From assembly GCA_963931925.1 (NCBI GenBank), contig OZ007572.1, positions 26,045,534 to 26,109,533 on the forward strand: a DNA stretch of 64,000 nt. Reading direction: 5' to 3'. The notes under the pieces were generated by a model. That model saw nothing but the letters and a program-made list of their open reading frames with translations, did no database searches and was not told where the DNA came from. Both the position numbers and the translations under genes were made by a program. How positions within the stretch are numbered: position 1 is the first letter of the stretch; each line of letters starts with the position of its first letter. Origin of the DNA: Onchidella celtica (Eukaryota; Mollusca; Gastropoda; Systellommatophora; Onchidiidae). This document shows positions 1-12,385 of this stretch, one piece after another.

Positions 1-1960
1 AACAAAACCTCTAGTTATAACTTACTTCATGTGACAGTATAGCATCGCACTCGCCCACCAACCGTTTGAATACATGGAAAATTGGACTAAAAAAAAATAA
101 ATAACTGGTCGCTTGCAGGAGCTGTTGATCGTAAATTACTTGTTAATTGCGCTCTATTGTTCTCTCTCCCATATCAAAACTATAAGCTGTCAGTTTGTAT
201 TGGAAGAGGGCCGGCAGAAAGCTGCGACCGAAACAGCCACGGACCCACCCTTAATGGGCATTATTACGGTTCTGAACAAACCCCACGGTGCTCTATTTAC
301 CCCCTTTGTTTTCAAGCAGTATGGAACTCCACCAAAGCGATGGTGAAGGCTGCCCATCCGGATCAAATGCGTGACGGCAGGGTTGTTTAGCTGGCCAGGG
401 CCATACAAAAAATACTGTATTGGACTCTGTAGAAGGCACGTCAGTACCGTCTCGTGATTAGGGTTTGAGTTTGTGTTTTACGGCAAACTAGCGCGATAAG
501 GATTAATTCCAATAGCTGGTGGTAGCACACTGAGTTAAGTCTGTTTGGTTTCAGTTTTAGCCGTGAGGTATAGATTGTGCTGTAATCGGGAAGACTGCAG
601 CAAGTCTGCCGTGTTATGACAAAATATCGTATGCGCCAAAAGCAGTTTCACAACAGACGCTCAAAACATTGGGCGCCGATCTCCACTTTGTTCTTATTTC
701 AGTTCCCTTCTTATAGGACTTTAATAAACTATTAGTCGTACAAAATTATAGCCCAGATAGAAAGATACAGCACACTTAATTCTATAAAATGATGTTAAAA
801 AAGCGAATTTGACCTGGATTGGCAGATACGGTCTTTTATCGTAACACGGCAGAACACACACAAGTCTGTCTCTCTAATTCGGGCTCGAGTCTGTTGGCGA
901 CAAGACATACCTCGCGCTCTGAGTCAAAACAGGCGCAAAAGCAGACTTAACTGGGTGTGCCACCAGCATTTACGATTTATTATGAGGTTGAATGAATAGG
1001 CTAGAGTTAAGTGGATCAATGGGTGTAAAACAGAAAGACAAGTCACATGATATTATCACTGGCCAGATTATAACAATGTCCAGTTAAAAGTTTGCTGTCA
1101 ACTCCGGTTACCCTTAGAAACGGCAATATCTGTTGGGAGCTGCAATTGGCATAATTTTACTGGTGATTTATTTGACGCAGGCCCATAACTCTGGGATTTG
1201 TCACACATACCATTTTGTTACTCTCAGTTCTGATTCTCAGCCAGTCATGAATATAACATAGGTAAGAAGAAAAAAAAAAAACTATATTAAGGAATATGAC
1301 TAGGGATCTGGCATGATTTTTACTGAGCTGCCGCAGCGAGCTACACAACCTACAAAAGAGTATTCTGTAAGACTCTGATACCAGGTTATAAATGTAACTG
1401 AACTGAGAATGTTAAATAGCCCTTTCACAAATTATTAAGCCTACCAGTATTTGTCATCAGTATCATGAGCACTGGTTATTAAATGATGCAGTTTTCACTC
1501 AACGGCCGGGGGATAACAATTACTACAGCCTTCAAAGTAGCTTTCTGCCAACAGTAACAACCCGGGCCCCGTCCCTTTTTCTACCGAAGGGTCATTTATT
1601 GATGAATCTGCTACTGCTATTGTAAGTGAAAAGCACTGTACCATATTGAAACTTTGTAATAATATCTTCCCAATTAATCCATTTCCACCGTGCCTGTACC
1701 CGTCACCAAATTTCCCAGCGGGTGCGGCAGTGCCAGATATCAGGGGTGGCAGCGATGACACGGTTGATGTGGTTGTTCTCCAAGCTCCCTCCTCACGCTC
1801 CTGTTAGTGCTTTTTTGCCTGTGCACGCACGTATGGCGAGGTTACGCTTCATACGCCAAAAGTCGGGATAAAACGTGTGCGAGCTCGCCCGAAAATCGCA
1901 GGTTCATACTCTGTAAAGACCAACTCTTCTGAAGCCGTGCGGGGAACATAACAAAAAAAA
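1..1960. other. Gene-free stretch
   Basis: Only short, unrecognised open frames are present and none has convincing splice-flanked coding character. A frame from 113 to 346 follows an AG at the end of a weak pyrimidine tract, but its translation matches no family I know. No transposon ends were recognised here. Confidence 0.4.
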
Positions 1961-1969
1961 AAAGTTGGG

Positions 1970-2185
1970 TTCCCCTCTCTGGCTTCAGGTGAGACACCCC
2001 CACCCCCTTCCTCGACTTCTAGCAGATTACCACTCTCTCTGTGGTTCAGGTGGGGCACCCCACCCCCCTCTGACTTCTGGCAGGGCACCCCTCTCTCCGG
2101 ATTCAGGTGGGACACCCCCTCTCTGACCTCTGGCAGATTACCCCTCTCTCTCTCTCTGGCTTCAGGTGCGTTACCCAGCTCGCTA
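1970..2185. repeat. Degenerate minisatellite, units of about 25-35 bp
   Basis: Units built on CTCTCTGGCTTCAGGTG alternate with units built on CTCTGACTTCTGGCAGATTA. About seven imperfect units are visible. The minus-strand open frame across this block (1849-2484) reads as low-complexity Gly/Glu/Val-rich sequence and is probably a by-product of the repeat. Confidence 0.6.
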
Positions 2186-2439
2186 AAATTCATTTGGGTG
2201 GATACGGTTTCCCCATCATGCGTGGTCAAGCCTTCGACCACTAACCGAGACCACGTCATGTCTAGAGTCAACATCGAAGGGATCGTTGGGGAATCATTGT
2301 TCTCGTGGAGCCACTCCGTTCCCACTGGCGGGGATGTGTTGCATAACTGCTCTAATGAGGCAAACACCGCGTCCCCACAAAGGTTCCCCGCTGCTATTTG
2401 ATTAACGATTAAGCCAACAACGTTCAAACTCGCTTTTCT

Positions 2440-3640
2440 TTCCACCACCACCACCACCCCCCCCCCCCCACCCTCCTCTTTCACGCCATACGCTCGTTCT
2501 TTTCCTATCCATCAGTCGAATGGTGAACACATGGAAACAACTCAACAGCACACTGCGGCCTGACGCACACATACATTCGCACGATTCAGATTCTCGTTTT
2601 TTTTTTTTTTTTATATTGTATAATTCAATCGATCACTCCAGCAATCAAACGCTACACGTATATAACTGACAGACTACTCCCGAGCTCATGCCATATTTTG
2701 GCGATCACATGCCAGTTTTTTTCCTCCCCACTGCATAAATATCCTTTCTTCACCACTGACGGGTTTCCCCATTGTAAAGATCACTGTTTGCAAACGATGC
2801 AACGTTTCCCATAATAACCAGCACAAAAAGCATTTTTACTTTTTTTTTTTTTTATAATTATTTCTCTGTGCTAATAGGAGGAATAAATTTAAGCGTCCAC
2901 TGTTTGATGTCCAATCCAAAGCATTCGAGAGCAAACCTCAACATCTCATTTAAAATAACGTTTTTCGCTAATGGCGAAATGGCCTCATTAAACAACGAGT
3001 TTTATTTATACTCTTCCTTCCCTCCCTCCCCCCCCCCCCCCCCACGATCTTGAAACTGTACGTGACCGCTCCTAGCTTGAAAAATCCATCGATCAGTAAA
3101 CACACAAAGATACAAAGATAAATATTTTGGTTCGCTATCATGGATCTTGACTTATTGGGCTCCCCCCCCCCCCGCCCCAATAAATCTCTCTTTCTCTCTC
3201 TCTCTCACACACACACACACATCAGAACCTGACAAGGACTGAGACTCGAATTTTCAAGCTCTATGGAATTCAAAACATTCATGTTAGAGCTCAACGAAAG
3301 TAATCATAAGCATGCACTGCAACTCACATATTGGTAATGCAAGAGTTTGTTTAAGTGACACATATTATATATAACAAAAACGGCCCTAGCCACATAATAG
3401 AAGTACTATATCTCTCTATCAACAAGCATTAAAGGATATCTTTTCCAATGCTTCCCCCCTCTTCGGTCCCAATTGCGGTTCGTTTTTTAGCTGATTTCTA
3501 TCTCTCGTTTGCATTCCGCCACACAGGCAGTTTTACAGTTTCTGGCACTATACATCACTCGCATTATATTTATTCCTCTAGCAGATTCCCTCCCTACCCA
3601 CCCAGTTCTGAGCCCCCCCCCCCCCCGCCGTGTACCTCCT
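2440..3640. repeat. Region rich in simple-sequence tracts
   Basis: It holds CCA repeats running into a C tract (about 2443-2473), T tracts near 2600 and 2840, C tracts near 3030-3043, 3163-3173 and 3615-3627, and a CT run followed by a CA run (about 3187-3222). Nothing gene-like is visible between them. Confidence 0.7.
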
Positions 3641-6240
3641 CCCACTCCTCAAGGCTCGTCACCCGCATGCCTGTCTCTCTCTCTTTGCTCACGTCGCCCC
3701 TCTGCCTATTACTGGGGTGAGTCGTAACAGTGACCGCGCTGAATGCAGGCGAAAATTGCGCTCGATGGCAATAACCTAAGTGCGGTAACGGCACAACGAA
3801 AATCAATTACACATTTCTTGTTTGCTCTGTTGGCGTTTATTTAACGACAGGGCTGAGTGGCCACGGTACCTCGGCTGGAGCCCCACCGAGTTGCCGGTTT
3901 GCATTTTATAATATTAAACGCGTCTTCGTGCAGCATGTAATGAAGGGGAAAAAACACAACTGGTCATTTCATTCTAAAAGATGAATCGACATACACTATG
4001 CACATCTAGCAGATTTAAAAAACACAGTAAAAATGCACCTTCTCCTCCCAAGAATGGACTATATAAAAAACAAAAGAAAACGTGCACTTTAAAAATTACG
4101 TAATTTACTCATTCTTTACTGCAACTTGTGTTGATGCGGACGGGAACTCTCAATACTATTCAGTTTGAAATTTAGGGGTGGTTCAAAGATGTTTTTTTCT
4201 TTCACTCGGTATGAACGCAAAGGATAAGAGTCCTAATAATAATATATCAAATTACAGAAAAATCAGTAAACTGGATAGGATTCGATATTTCAAGAATTGG
4301 GTTAACTTTTAATATAGTTATGGAAAATCGGTGTCCCCTCAAGCCAAATATTCGGCTTTCTATAGGAAAGCCTAAAACCTGTGGGGCAAATATTCGGCTT
4401 ACATAAGTGAATGAGTTAAAATTGTTGGCAGCATTAAATACTGCGTACTACTGTTACCAGCACGATCTGCAAAATTTTCTTTTAGAGAACTGAAAACGTC
4501 CCACCATGCACCCTTTTCCTTGCACATGAGCATATAAATTACAAAATACAAATTCTCATGAGGGCCCGACCTAAAGAGACCATGTCATGTTCAGAATGAT
4601 AATGAGTTTGAGTTGATAATGGTCACAATACGCTGGGAAAAACGCAAGACGACAGACAGAGCATCACAGAACGATGGGGCAGATCAAGACCCTGCCAGAA
4701 GCGCCCACCCACCAACCACCCGCTCAGAATGAAAAAAAAAAAAGCTGTGCAAGCTTCCCAAGTTCGTAAAACAAACGTTTGTTATTTTGTTGTGTTTGTT
4801 TTGGAGCACCAAGCTTCATCCAATGCGTGTGTATGTTTTTGTTTTGTTCTGTTTTTACAAGAGATAATTACGTTGCTGCCACCAATAACAACAACAAAAA
4901 AGTGTTCGATTGTACTGGTCAAGTTTAACATGCCAGGTTGAAATTTCGCTGGAAAACGAGAGCCAGGTGGCTGTCAAATCTTAAACGGGAATTCATGAAT
5001 TTCACTGGGTTATGGGCTCGCACCTGTGAAGACAGTAAAGTTATGTCTCCGTCCCTTTTCCCCCATTTAAAAAAAAAACACAAAAACAAACAAACAAAAA
5101 CACACCTGTGTACATGTTCTGACTTAATTCACCGTTTCTTCCCCATCTTCATCTGTTTAACTCCAAACCAAAATGCAACAACTTCAACATAAACGGGTCC
5201 CTTCCACCTACCTATTGCTGTGCTATAAAGACAAGACGGTTTAAATTTTATACCATGAGATGGAAAAAACAACAAACAATGCATGCTGTCGATATTAAAA
5301 TGTTCATACCAACATTTCAAAGAGCACAATAAACAGTAAAACTACTAAAACTGGAAGGTAGGGGAAAGAAAGGGCACGACACTGGTAACATTATAAAACA
5401 GCCTGAACTATTTGGGCTGCATGGTAAAAGGGTCAAGGGAGGTAACCATCAAAAAAGAAAAACGTTTCACACACATTCTGGCGGCCACTATTTTAAAAAA
5501 AGGGGGGGGGGGTGAGAGACACTGTCAAAACTCCTGTTGTTTTCAGCATAACTCTGCCACAAGAAATAACTCTGAATCCTCTGCTAAAAATAATGTTACA
5601 CATCAAGGTCTTTCCATGCCAACAACATTATAATCATAGCCAATTTTCATTCCCAGGCATGTTTTAATGCCTCAACAATCGGGTTTTGACATCCAAACAA
5701 AAGATGAACAGTCTTAATACCCTGGTTTTAAACTCCTAATATCTTTCAAGTCATACTGAACACCAATAATGACTTTTACATCCCCAATTACACACGGTCT
5801 GAATGACAGATAGGGTCATTTTTCCCAAGACAACTAATAAATCTAACTGCTAAGGCAAACATTTCACTGCCTCGATTATCATATTTGAGATATCTGCTTT
5901 CGTATTCTTTTAAAGTAGCACTGACATATATCCATTTCTGAATAAAATCTGTCCAACTTTCTCTCTTTCCCATTCACCCAAGGAGTTCACCAAGGGCAAA
6001 AAACATCACAAATGAATTTAAATTTAGCGATGAATATTAAGTTGTTTCGTAATAGGATTACCCATAATTATGTGTGGAACACGGATTCTAAAATTGCCAT
6101 ACTGCCATCAGCACATCCAACTGAAATAATTCTGGACTCCTCATTCATTTGCTGTATCAAAGTAGACCAGAATGGCCTATCAGCTCCCTGTATGAAATTA
6201 TTTTAGGTGGTAATTATACTGGAGAAGTCATGGTCTACAC
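3640..6240. other. Gene-free stretch
   Basis: AT-rich sequence with short poly-A and poly-G tracts (for example near 5505). The open frames are short and carry no recognisable motif. No transposon ends were recognised. Confidence 0.35.
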
Positions 6241-7232
6241 CAGTGGTTCTCAACCTTTTTTCAGGCAAACGCCCCACTTGGGCCCAAAATTTTCTGTCAT
6301 CCCCCACACCTTACCCCCACCCTAATATGCAACCAAAGATGCACAGATTAGACACAAATTACGTTAAGTTTTTGGAAGCTTGATTTACTGATTATTGAGA
6401 TACAAACAAGAATAGAAAATATCCTTCATCAAAATGCATCAACAATTGGCTGTTCCAGTTCATAAAACCCATGTGCATGTACTGTTAACATGTCAGTGAC
6501 TTTCTCGCGGTTGGTTGGCTATGTAGTGTCAGGCTGGCATGCTGAGCCTTACTGCTTAAAAAAAAAAGACAAACTTCCAGACTGCTACAAAGAGTTCCAG
6601 AAAGCCTGGAAGTCAGTAACCTATTGACAAGCAGCGGACCTAGAGAAGAAGTTGCTCAAATATTTCAGCTTTCTCAATATGGATGACGAGAAGGCCAATA
6701 ACCTCTATTCTTAAGAAGTCTATGAAGATCTGATGCCATCCCATCATTGATGGGAGCCCCATCTGTTGCAATTGAGAAGCTATTTTGGTCATCATATGGC
6801 TTTCTCTCTAAAGTGATCCTTCACCTACTATGGTTTAGATCTATCGGCAATTTACTGAATGGTCAAGGGAATTGAACAGCATGTACTTAACAAGATTTTT
6901 TTCTAATAAGAGGCATAAATAATATGGTTCAACACTAAAAAGAAGTGAAATTATGGTCAAGATATTGTGCAAAACTGCAATCCCTGGTCAGAAAAATATT
7001 AATTCTTCCCTTCATGTTTTCACCCCACTCCTCAGTCGTTTTCGCGCCCCTGTAGCCCCTCTTGTTGTTTTCGCCCCCGTCGTCGCTTTGGTCATCCCCC
7101 CCCCCCCATTGCCCTTGTTGCTTTTGACCGCCGCCCCTTTCACTTGCCCCCGTCACCCCTTTTGTCGTTTTTGCCCCCCTGAAACTCAAAATCACCCTTA
7201 ATGGCCGGTACCGCCAATGTTAAGAACCAACT
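6241..7232 (-). mobile_element. Old hAT-superfamily DNA transposon relic
   Basis: The left end reads CAGTGGTTCTCAACCTTTTT, the classic hAT terminal sequence. The right end (about 7215-7232) is a decayed inverted version. Between them, around 6700-6790 on the minus strand, a short frame reads ATDGAPINDGMASDLHRLL, which resembles part of a hAT transposase catalytic region. The 8-bp flanks do not match, so the copy is old or its right end is misplaced. The C- and G-rich stretch at 7020-7195 is low complexity. No intact transposase remains. Confidence 0.5.
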
Positions 7233-7835
7233 AATTTGTTGTTGTTGTTTTTGTTAATTTTGTACAATTATTAGAAACCATTGTAAAAACAACAACCGAT
7301 GTTTATCAGGTAAAAAGGAATCATGTGCCACTGTGCATGTTTATTTTATTTGTTGTTTTTTTTTTTGTTTATCAGGATAACGATGTAAGTGACATAACAT
7401 GTAATCCTGGATAGAAAGGTATTAAACAAACTAGGACGGATACTTCAACAACAAAAACTGTAGCTCTGGACAACTGCAAATTCAGATCAAGCATGACAAC
7501 AGGCGCATGCAGAAGAAAGTTACGACATATGTGTAGGTATATAAAATGCGTTCTCATAAGCAATGACAAAATATTACTGGTTTGTATATGAAGCAAATGA
7601 AAAGGCAAAGGTCATGCAAATTGCAAAATTGAGTAAACATACAATATTTTCATAAACTACTTATAACTGAGGAACAAAGACTAGGGAAGCAAACAGTAAG
7701 CCTAAGACATGCTCAAACTATCTTTTCAGTTTCATTTTTTTTTTTTCTCAAATCTATTTCATTCCTGTAAAAGATTTCATATTAATGTATTTATGAAAAT
7801 ATAACTATTATTATGTTTTTCTGTGATGTAGTCTT
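7233..7835. other. Gene-free stretch
   Basis: AT-rich DNA with TTG/TTT-rich tracts. No motif or transposon end was recognised. Confidence 0.35.
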
Positions 7836-7839
7836 TTAA

Positions 7840-7996
7840 CCCCATTGCACCGTGTTCCCGCTAAAGCGGGAAAAGCCTACACGTAGTCTCTACCAGATTC
7901 CCTCTCAAGCATCAGCGAACAACACACGAGGAAAAAAATGGCTCAGGTGGCCAGATGGAGGATACAGTTAGACTCAAGGGCCCAGGCCTGAGAGGG
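7840..7996. mobile_element. Small TTAA-flanked TIR element (MITE-like)
   Basis: The segment is flanked by TTAA on both sides (7836-7839 and 7997-8000). Its ends start CCCC and, on the other strand, CCCTCTCAGG. TTAA targets with CCC-type ends are typical of piggyBac-like elements. Only 157 bp long and with weak end similarity, so the call is tentative. Confidence 0.35.
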
Positions 7997-8153
7997 TTAA
8001 TGCTATTATTCCTTGGAAAGATGCAGTCTTGATGTATTTTGATGGGAGATGTAGTTTTGAATGTCATATCCTGGGATATTTTAGCACTGGTGTAATGAAC
8101 ACAGTCAATGCTTTTACCTGCTTATGGAATTAAGAAAGATTTTATTTACTAAA

Positions 8154-9128
8154 TGAGGCGGCCCAGGAAAACCACGTCAAAGTCTCAAACATCACATTTT
8201 CTAATTATGTTCCTATCTTTACAGCCATTCCTGATCATTTTGCTTTTTATTTCATGTTGATATCTCACCTACAAGCTGAGATATTGGAGTTTAAAGCCGG
8301 GAGGGTAAGAAAACATGAAACTGAGAAAATCGCATTTAAAGTGGTTAACTCCGTGAACCTTTCTCGGTGAAAGGTTATCCCACATTCCATCAATTTTACG
8401 TATATTTTTGTTCGCTTTATGCTATTAAAAGTACAAAATAACATTTAAAAATAAGTAGAATATAATAGTAAATATTTTACCACATAAACAGGTTATCCTT
8501 TGCAAAAAACAAAACCGAGAACCTTTCTCGGTGAAAGGTTACCCCACATTCCATCAATTTTACATATATTTTTGTTCGCTTTATGTTATTAAAAGTACAA
8601 AATAACATTTAAAAATAAGTAGAATATTGTAGTATGTAATATTTTACCACATAAACAGGTTATCCTTTGCAAAAAACAAAAAAATCAGACGGATTATTTT
8701 GTGAGACCTATTTTTGGATTCTAGGTTATTTCCATCATGCACACTACATTTTGGTGCCATTTATTCATGCACATTCGCTTTAAATAGATTCTACACGTTG
8801 TGCCCGTTAAAATGAGTGTAAAGAGGGGGGGGGGGGGGGGGGGGGGGTTTCCACCAAATCTTACCGATTTTGTGATGGATGAAAGTTCATAAATCAAAGG
8901 ATATCGATGTGCTGGTTTTTGAACTTTTAATTCACATTAATCCATCACTTTCATCAATTTGTTGGTTGAATTTTTCGTTGAAACCAAGTGAAATCCACGT
9001 AAAAATGGGCGAGGAATGACGTGCATTGCTTGACCCAAATTCGATACTCAAGCCTAAAATTGACTTTATTAGCATATATCTCGGGATCTCCCAGTGTGAC
9101 TTTGACCGGGTTTTCCTGGGCCGCCTCA
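8154..9128. mobile_element. Non-autonomous TIR element, about 975 bp
   Basis: Both ends carry the inverted repeat TGAGGCGGCCCAGGAAAACC, exact for at least 20 bp and similar for about 15 bp more. No transposase was seen. The interior holds a two-unit tandem duplication and a 23-bp G run (8825-8847). A shorter element at 50169-50410 has related ends (TGTGGCGCTCCAGGAAAACC), so this is a family. The superfamily is not known; no clear target duplication was found. Confidence 0.6.
8353..8682. repeat. Two-unit tandem duplication, period 164 bp
   Basis: The block starting GAACCTTTCTCGGTGAAAGG at 8355 recurs at 8519 with only a few differences over its whole length. Each unit contains the small hairpin ACCTTTCTCGGTGAAAGGT. 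It lies wholly inside the 8154-9128 TIR element and so probably arose within it. Confidence 0.85.
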
Positions 9129-9305
9129 CATATTATATAAATTGCATTAGACCTTCCTTTCACGGCACAGGAAAACAAACATACTGATACTTTCATGATT
9201 TCCAAAATAACTGAATGAAATTTCACTCTGAAACAAAAAACTTTACATCTGAGATCCTCAGAGACAGCCAATAGAAGCTTATGAAATACAATGTTTGATT
9301 CATAC

Positions 9306-9462
9306 CTGTCCTTCAGACTTCCTTGACCTTGCACTTCGGGAATCTCCAGGGGTGGGCGTTCGGTGACCAGATTTTCTGTGAGCCGATCTGTGTGATGTCT
9401 GAGATTTCCTGGTGCCAGATTTTTTCTTGGCTTTTTGGTGATGCTGCTGCTGCTCTTTCTCA
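9306..9462 (-). CDS. Orphan SR-rich exon of an unidentified gene (partial)
   Basis: On the minus strand a pyrimidine-rich acceptor ending TTCTTCAG is followed by 157 bp open in two frames and then a GTATGA donor. One frame reads EKEQQQHHQKAKKKSG and continues through SHRSAHRKSGHRTPTPGDSR and SARSRKSEGQ. This is a basic serine/arginine-rich composition, as seen in splicing and RNA-binding factors. No neighbouring exons could be linked. It could be one exon of a minus-strand gene whose other exons I cannot recognise, or an isolated open stretch. Confidence 0.35.
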
Positions 9463-11100
9463 CTGAAGAAGATGAAACATTTGAAACAACCGTGAACTTT
9501 GCATTTTCAAAATACACAGAAAAGAGATGACACAGATGAAAAAAAAATGGCAGAAAACACAAAACTTTAATTTTATCATACAAAAAAAAAAATATATATA
9601 TATATTTCTTGTGTGAAAGAAAGCAGTTGAAGAGCAGCTTAATTTCATCAAATAAAATCACAAGATACTTCAAGCAGTTATAATGACAGAGCAAAAATAA
9701 CATACATCAGGTAAGCACTGAAACGTTTTCCCAGATGAATGATTTTCTTGATCACAAAGAACAAAATAACATCAGTGTATTGTTTTAAAAAATCCCTTTG
9801 AAATGAATAACATAATTAGGAAACCACTGATAACATTCACAACATGAAAAACAATCACACTTTTTTTCTATCCTGAATCACCTCTATTTTTCCTTCTAAT
9901 GTGTGAAGGTAACGTGATACATGGTCAACAGAAAAGGAGTTTCTGAAGTGACAGCAGAGTTTCAACTTTTACAATGTACTGCAGTGTTAAAACAATCCCA
10001 TGGTCACACTTTCCTATGACCAAACTGTGTGAAGATGGATCAGGTCAGCACAAAAATGTAATTTGAAAATTATAGAAGTATTACTGTACATTAATCATTA
10101 ACATTTTGTGTTTATGCCCTTTTGTGTTGTTTTTCACTCCTGGTCCTAGTCCTCTTTCTGTTGTCATTATCACTAGTATATCAGGTGTTGTGCTTCACTG
10201 CACCTAAGACGCTTTCTGCCTAAGCTGTATGTCTAGGTTGTTACATTTATCCAAATTATGGTAAAACTCAAAAACAGTCGAGCAAATAATCTGATGTTAA
10301 TTTTTACAGATCTTAAGGACAGATGATAGTTGATAGTAGTGCAATGGGAAAAATATTTAATAAAAGTAAAAACTGGACATAGGAAGCCAAGCATAATTTG
10401 GAAAGCCTTCCAAATGCGTCTAAAGCTATTACTGCCAGATTGCACCTTTTAATGTATTCAGCAGTAAATGTAAAAACTGTGATTACCAGGCCAAAAATGA
10501 TGTAAGAACATCCCTAAAAGAGAACTAACTCACAAAGGAAGGGGGGGGCAGTCCTTTGAGATCCCTGCTCAAAGCTGCTCCTAAAGTCACATTCTCCTTA
10601 CACCCCGAGTTTAGAATATTTCATTACTGCAAGAAAAGCTGGCTATGAGATGCATTCTAAAGTCTCCCCTCCCCCCTTCAAATAATACAATTTCATGAAA
10701 ATTGTTGCAACGAGGACATTTTTATGATGATTATGGTACAAATTTTGGCATAAAGGCCATGACATGCCCATTGCCTAATTTTTTTTCAAATGACTTTTCT
10801 TGCACACTGGGGAGCAATCACTGTTGGCCGGTTTACTCAGAGAATGCACAGCTGTGATATATATTCAATTTTCAACCAGCAGTGTGTTAAGAGAGGCCAG
10901 GAACAAAATTTCTGATCCCACCTACAGGATTTTATTGCACGAGAATGTGCTCCTTCCTCCAGCCAAAAAAATTATAAAGAAATAATACTGAAGACTGAAC
11001 TGTGTCCAAAATGGATGTGTCCACGTAATTCAACACCAAAAATCAAAGCAGTATATAAAGTTTCATTATTTCTGGCCTGGTAGTCACAGTTCTAGGTGCT
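9463..11100. other. Gene-free stretch
   Basis: AT-rich intron-like or intergenic DNA with a short (TA)n tract near 9593-9605. No coding exon or transposon end was recognised. Confidence 0.35.
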
Positions 11101-11902
11101 AAACGCTCACCCTGCACGCGACGGCTTAAAGCCCGCTGTCCGGTCAGTGACCTTACTCACGGAGAATCTTATCTGGGGTCACTGACCTTTGCCGATATAC
11201 GATGACCACACTACTGGTGTCCACGTGGTTCGGTTTGTATTTGATCGGTATGAAAACATGCGCTGCTATGCCTTATCATGCTTGATAATGAATTAACCAG
11301 CAAAATCTTAGTCTGTCAGTCTCTAACCAATGATCTGACCTATGATTCCAAACTGACAGCTGTAGTTTTTGTGAGAACGAAGCATGATAACTAGCCATGC
11401 CCTCCCAAGACCTACACAAATGGTTTCATCCTGATTGACACATACTAATAAACCAATGTGGGCATTTGGGGCAAAGATGATTTCAAAGCATGTTTCTGAT
11501 TGGTTCTCAGATGCAGACAACTCCAGATGGTGGTCAGCTTGTGAGAAAATGAGATAATATTGCAAATTTGTTGAGCAACAGTTCGCATGTCGATGTTACA
11601 TCTTTTGATAGTGTGGGAAGAGCCTTTGAAAGCTTAGTCTTTGTGATTCCGACCAGTGGTTCACTGGTTAACATGTGCATGTCACAATGCCTTTGATTTA
11701 GAAGAGATACAGTGAACAATGATAAGTCAATAAGACAGTGGTTACGTCTGAAAAAGGTCAGTGACCTGACGCATGAAATTACGGATTGGGCATGGCGCGG
11801 TCAGCTTGACCTTGCCGGCTAAACCCGCCCCCTGCGGAGTGAACGCTTGAGGAGTCGATACCGACATTCGACGCCCTGCGCAGCGTGAGGGTTAATTGCA
11901 TG

Positions 11903-12226
11903 TTCACCCTCGAGCTCTATTATTATACTATGATGATAATTATTCACTAAAATGATGGAATGTGAATTACTTCTGCGAACTGAAGTGAAACGAACCAATG
12001 GATTTCTAGAGCTAGATCTAGATCTAGATTCTAATCTAGATGTTGGGTTTTTTTTGCCACAAAAAAACTTCATACAAATTCACCCTCTAGCTCTGTATAG
12101 TTATTAGTATGATGATAATTATTTACCAAAATGATGACATGTGAGTTACTTCTGTCAACTTAAGTAAAACGAACCAATGGATTTCTAGATATGCCACAAA
12201 AAAAAAAAAAAAAACTTTGTACAAAT
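11903..12226. repeat. Diverged tandem duplication, period about 176 bp
   Basis: The block from TTCACCCTCGAGCTCTATTA (11903) to the poly-A and TACAAA recurs from 12079 with scattered substitutions. Unit 1 carries an extra (AGATCT)n insertion relative to unit 2. Both contain ACGAACCAATGGATTTCTAG. No coding potential is seen. Confidence 0.75.
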
Positions 12227-12385
12227 AATACTAAATAACTCTAAAATGGCACTCAATGCAAGATTCTTCAAGTACATTATTTCGATCGGATTTGTGCATT
12301 AACAAAATTTCTGACCATAAAAGAAGATCATTATAGATCTAGAATCTAGACTCTAGATCTAGAAATCTAGATCTAGATTAGATCT
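12006..12385. repeat. (AGATCT)n palindromic microsatellite islands
   Basis: Two islands (12006-12040 and 12335-12385) consist of overlapping CTAGATCTAG units, a self-complementary hexamer repeat with single-base interruptions. Two further islands lie at 14549-14572 and 14741-14787. Confidence 0.8.

Noticed and set aside
113-346. Open frame after a CAG near the window start, possible exon
   Set aside because: Two overlapping frames are open over much of the same stretch, the translation matches nothing known, and no donor fits.
1849-2484. 211-codon minus-strand open frame, Gly/Val-rich start and Glu-rich middle
   Set aside because: It runs through a minisatellite and CCA/C tracts; the composition follows the repeat and no domain is visible.
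8954-9703. 249-codon minus-strand frame taken as one gene
   Set aside because: It fuses intron-like hydrophobic sequence, the SR-rich exon in the wrong frame, and the end of a TIR element; only the 157-bp exon has splice support.
11819-12073. 84-codon Arg/Ser-rich minus-strand frame
   Set aside because: The RSRSSSR part is the translation of the (AGATCT)n island and of a tandem duplication.
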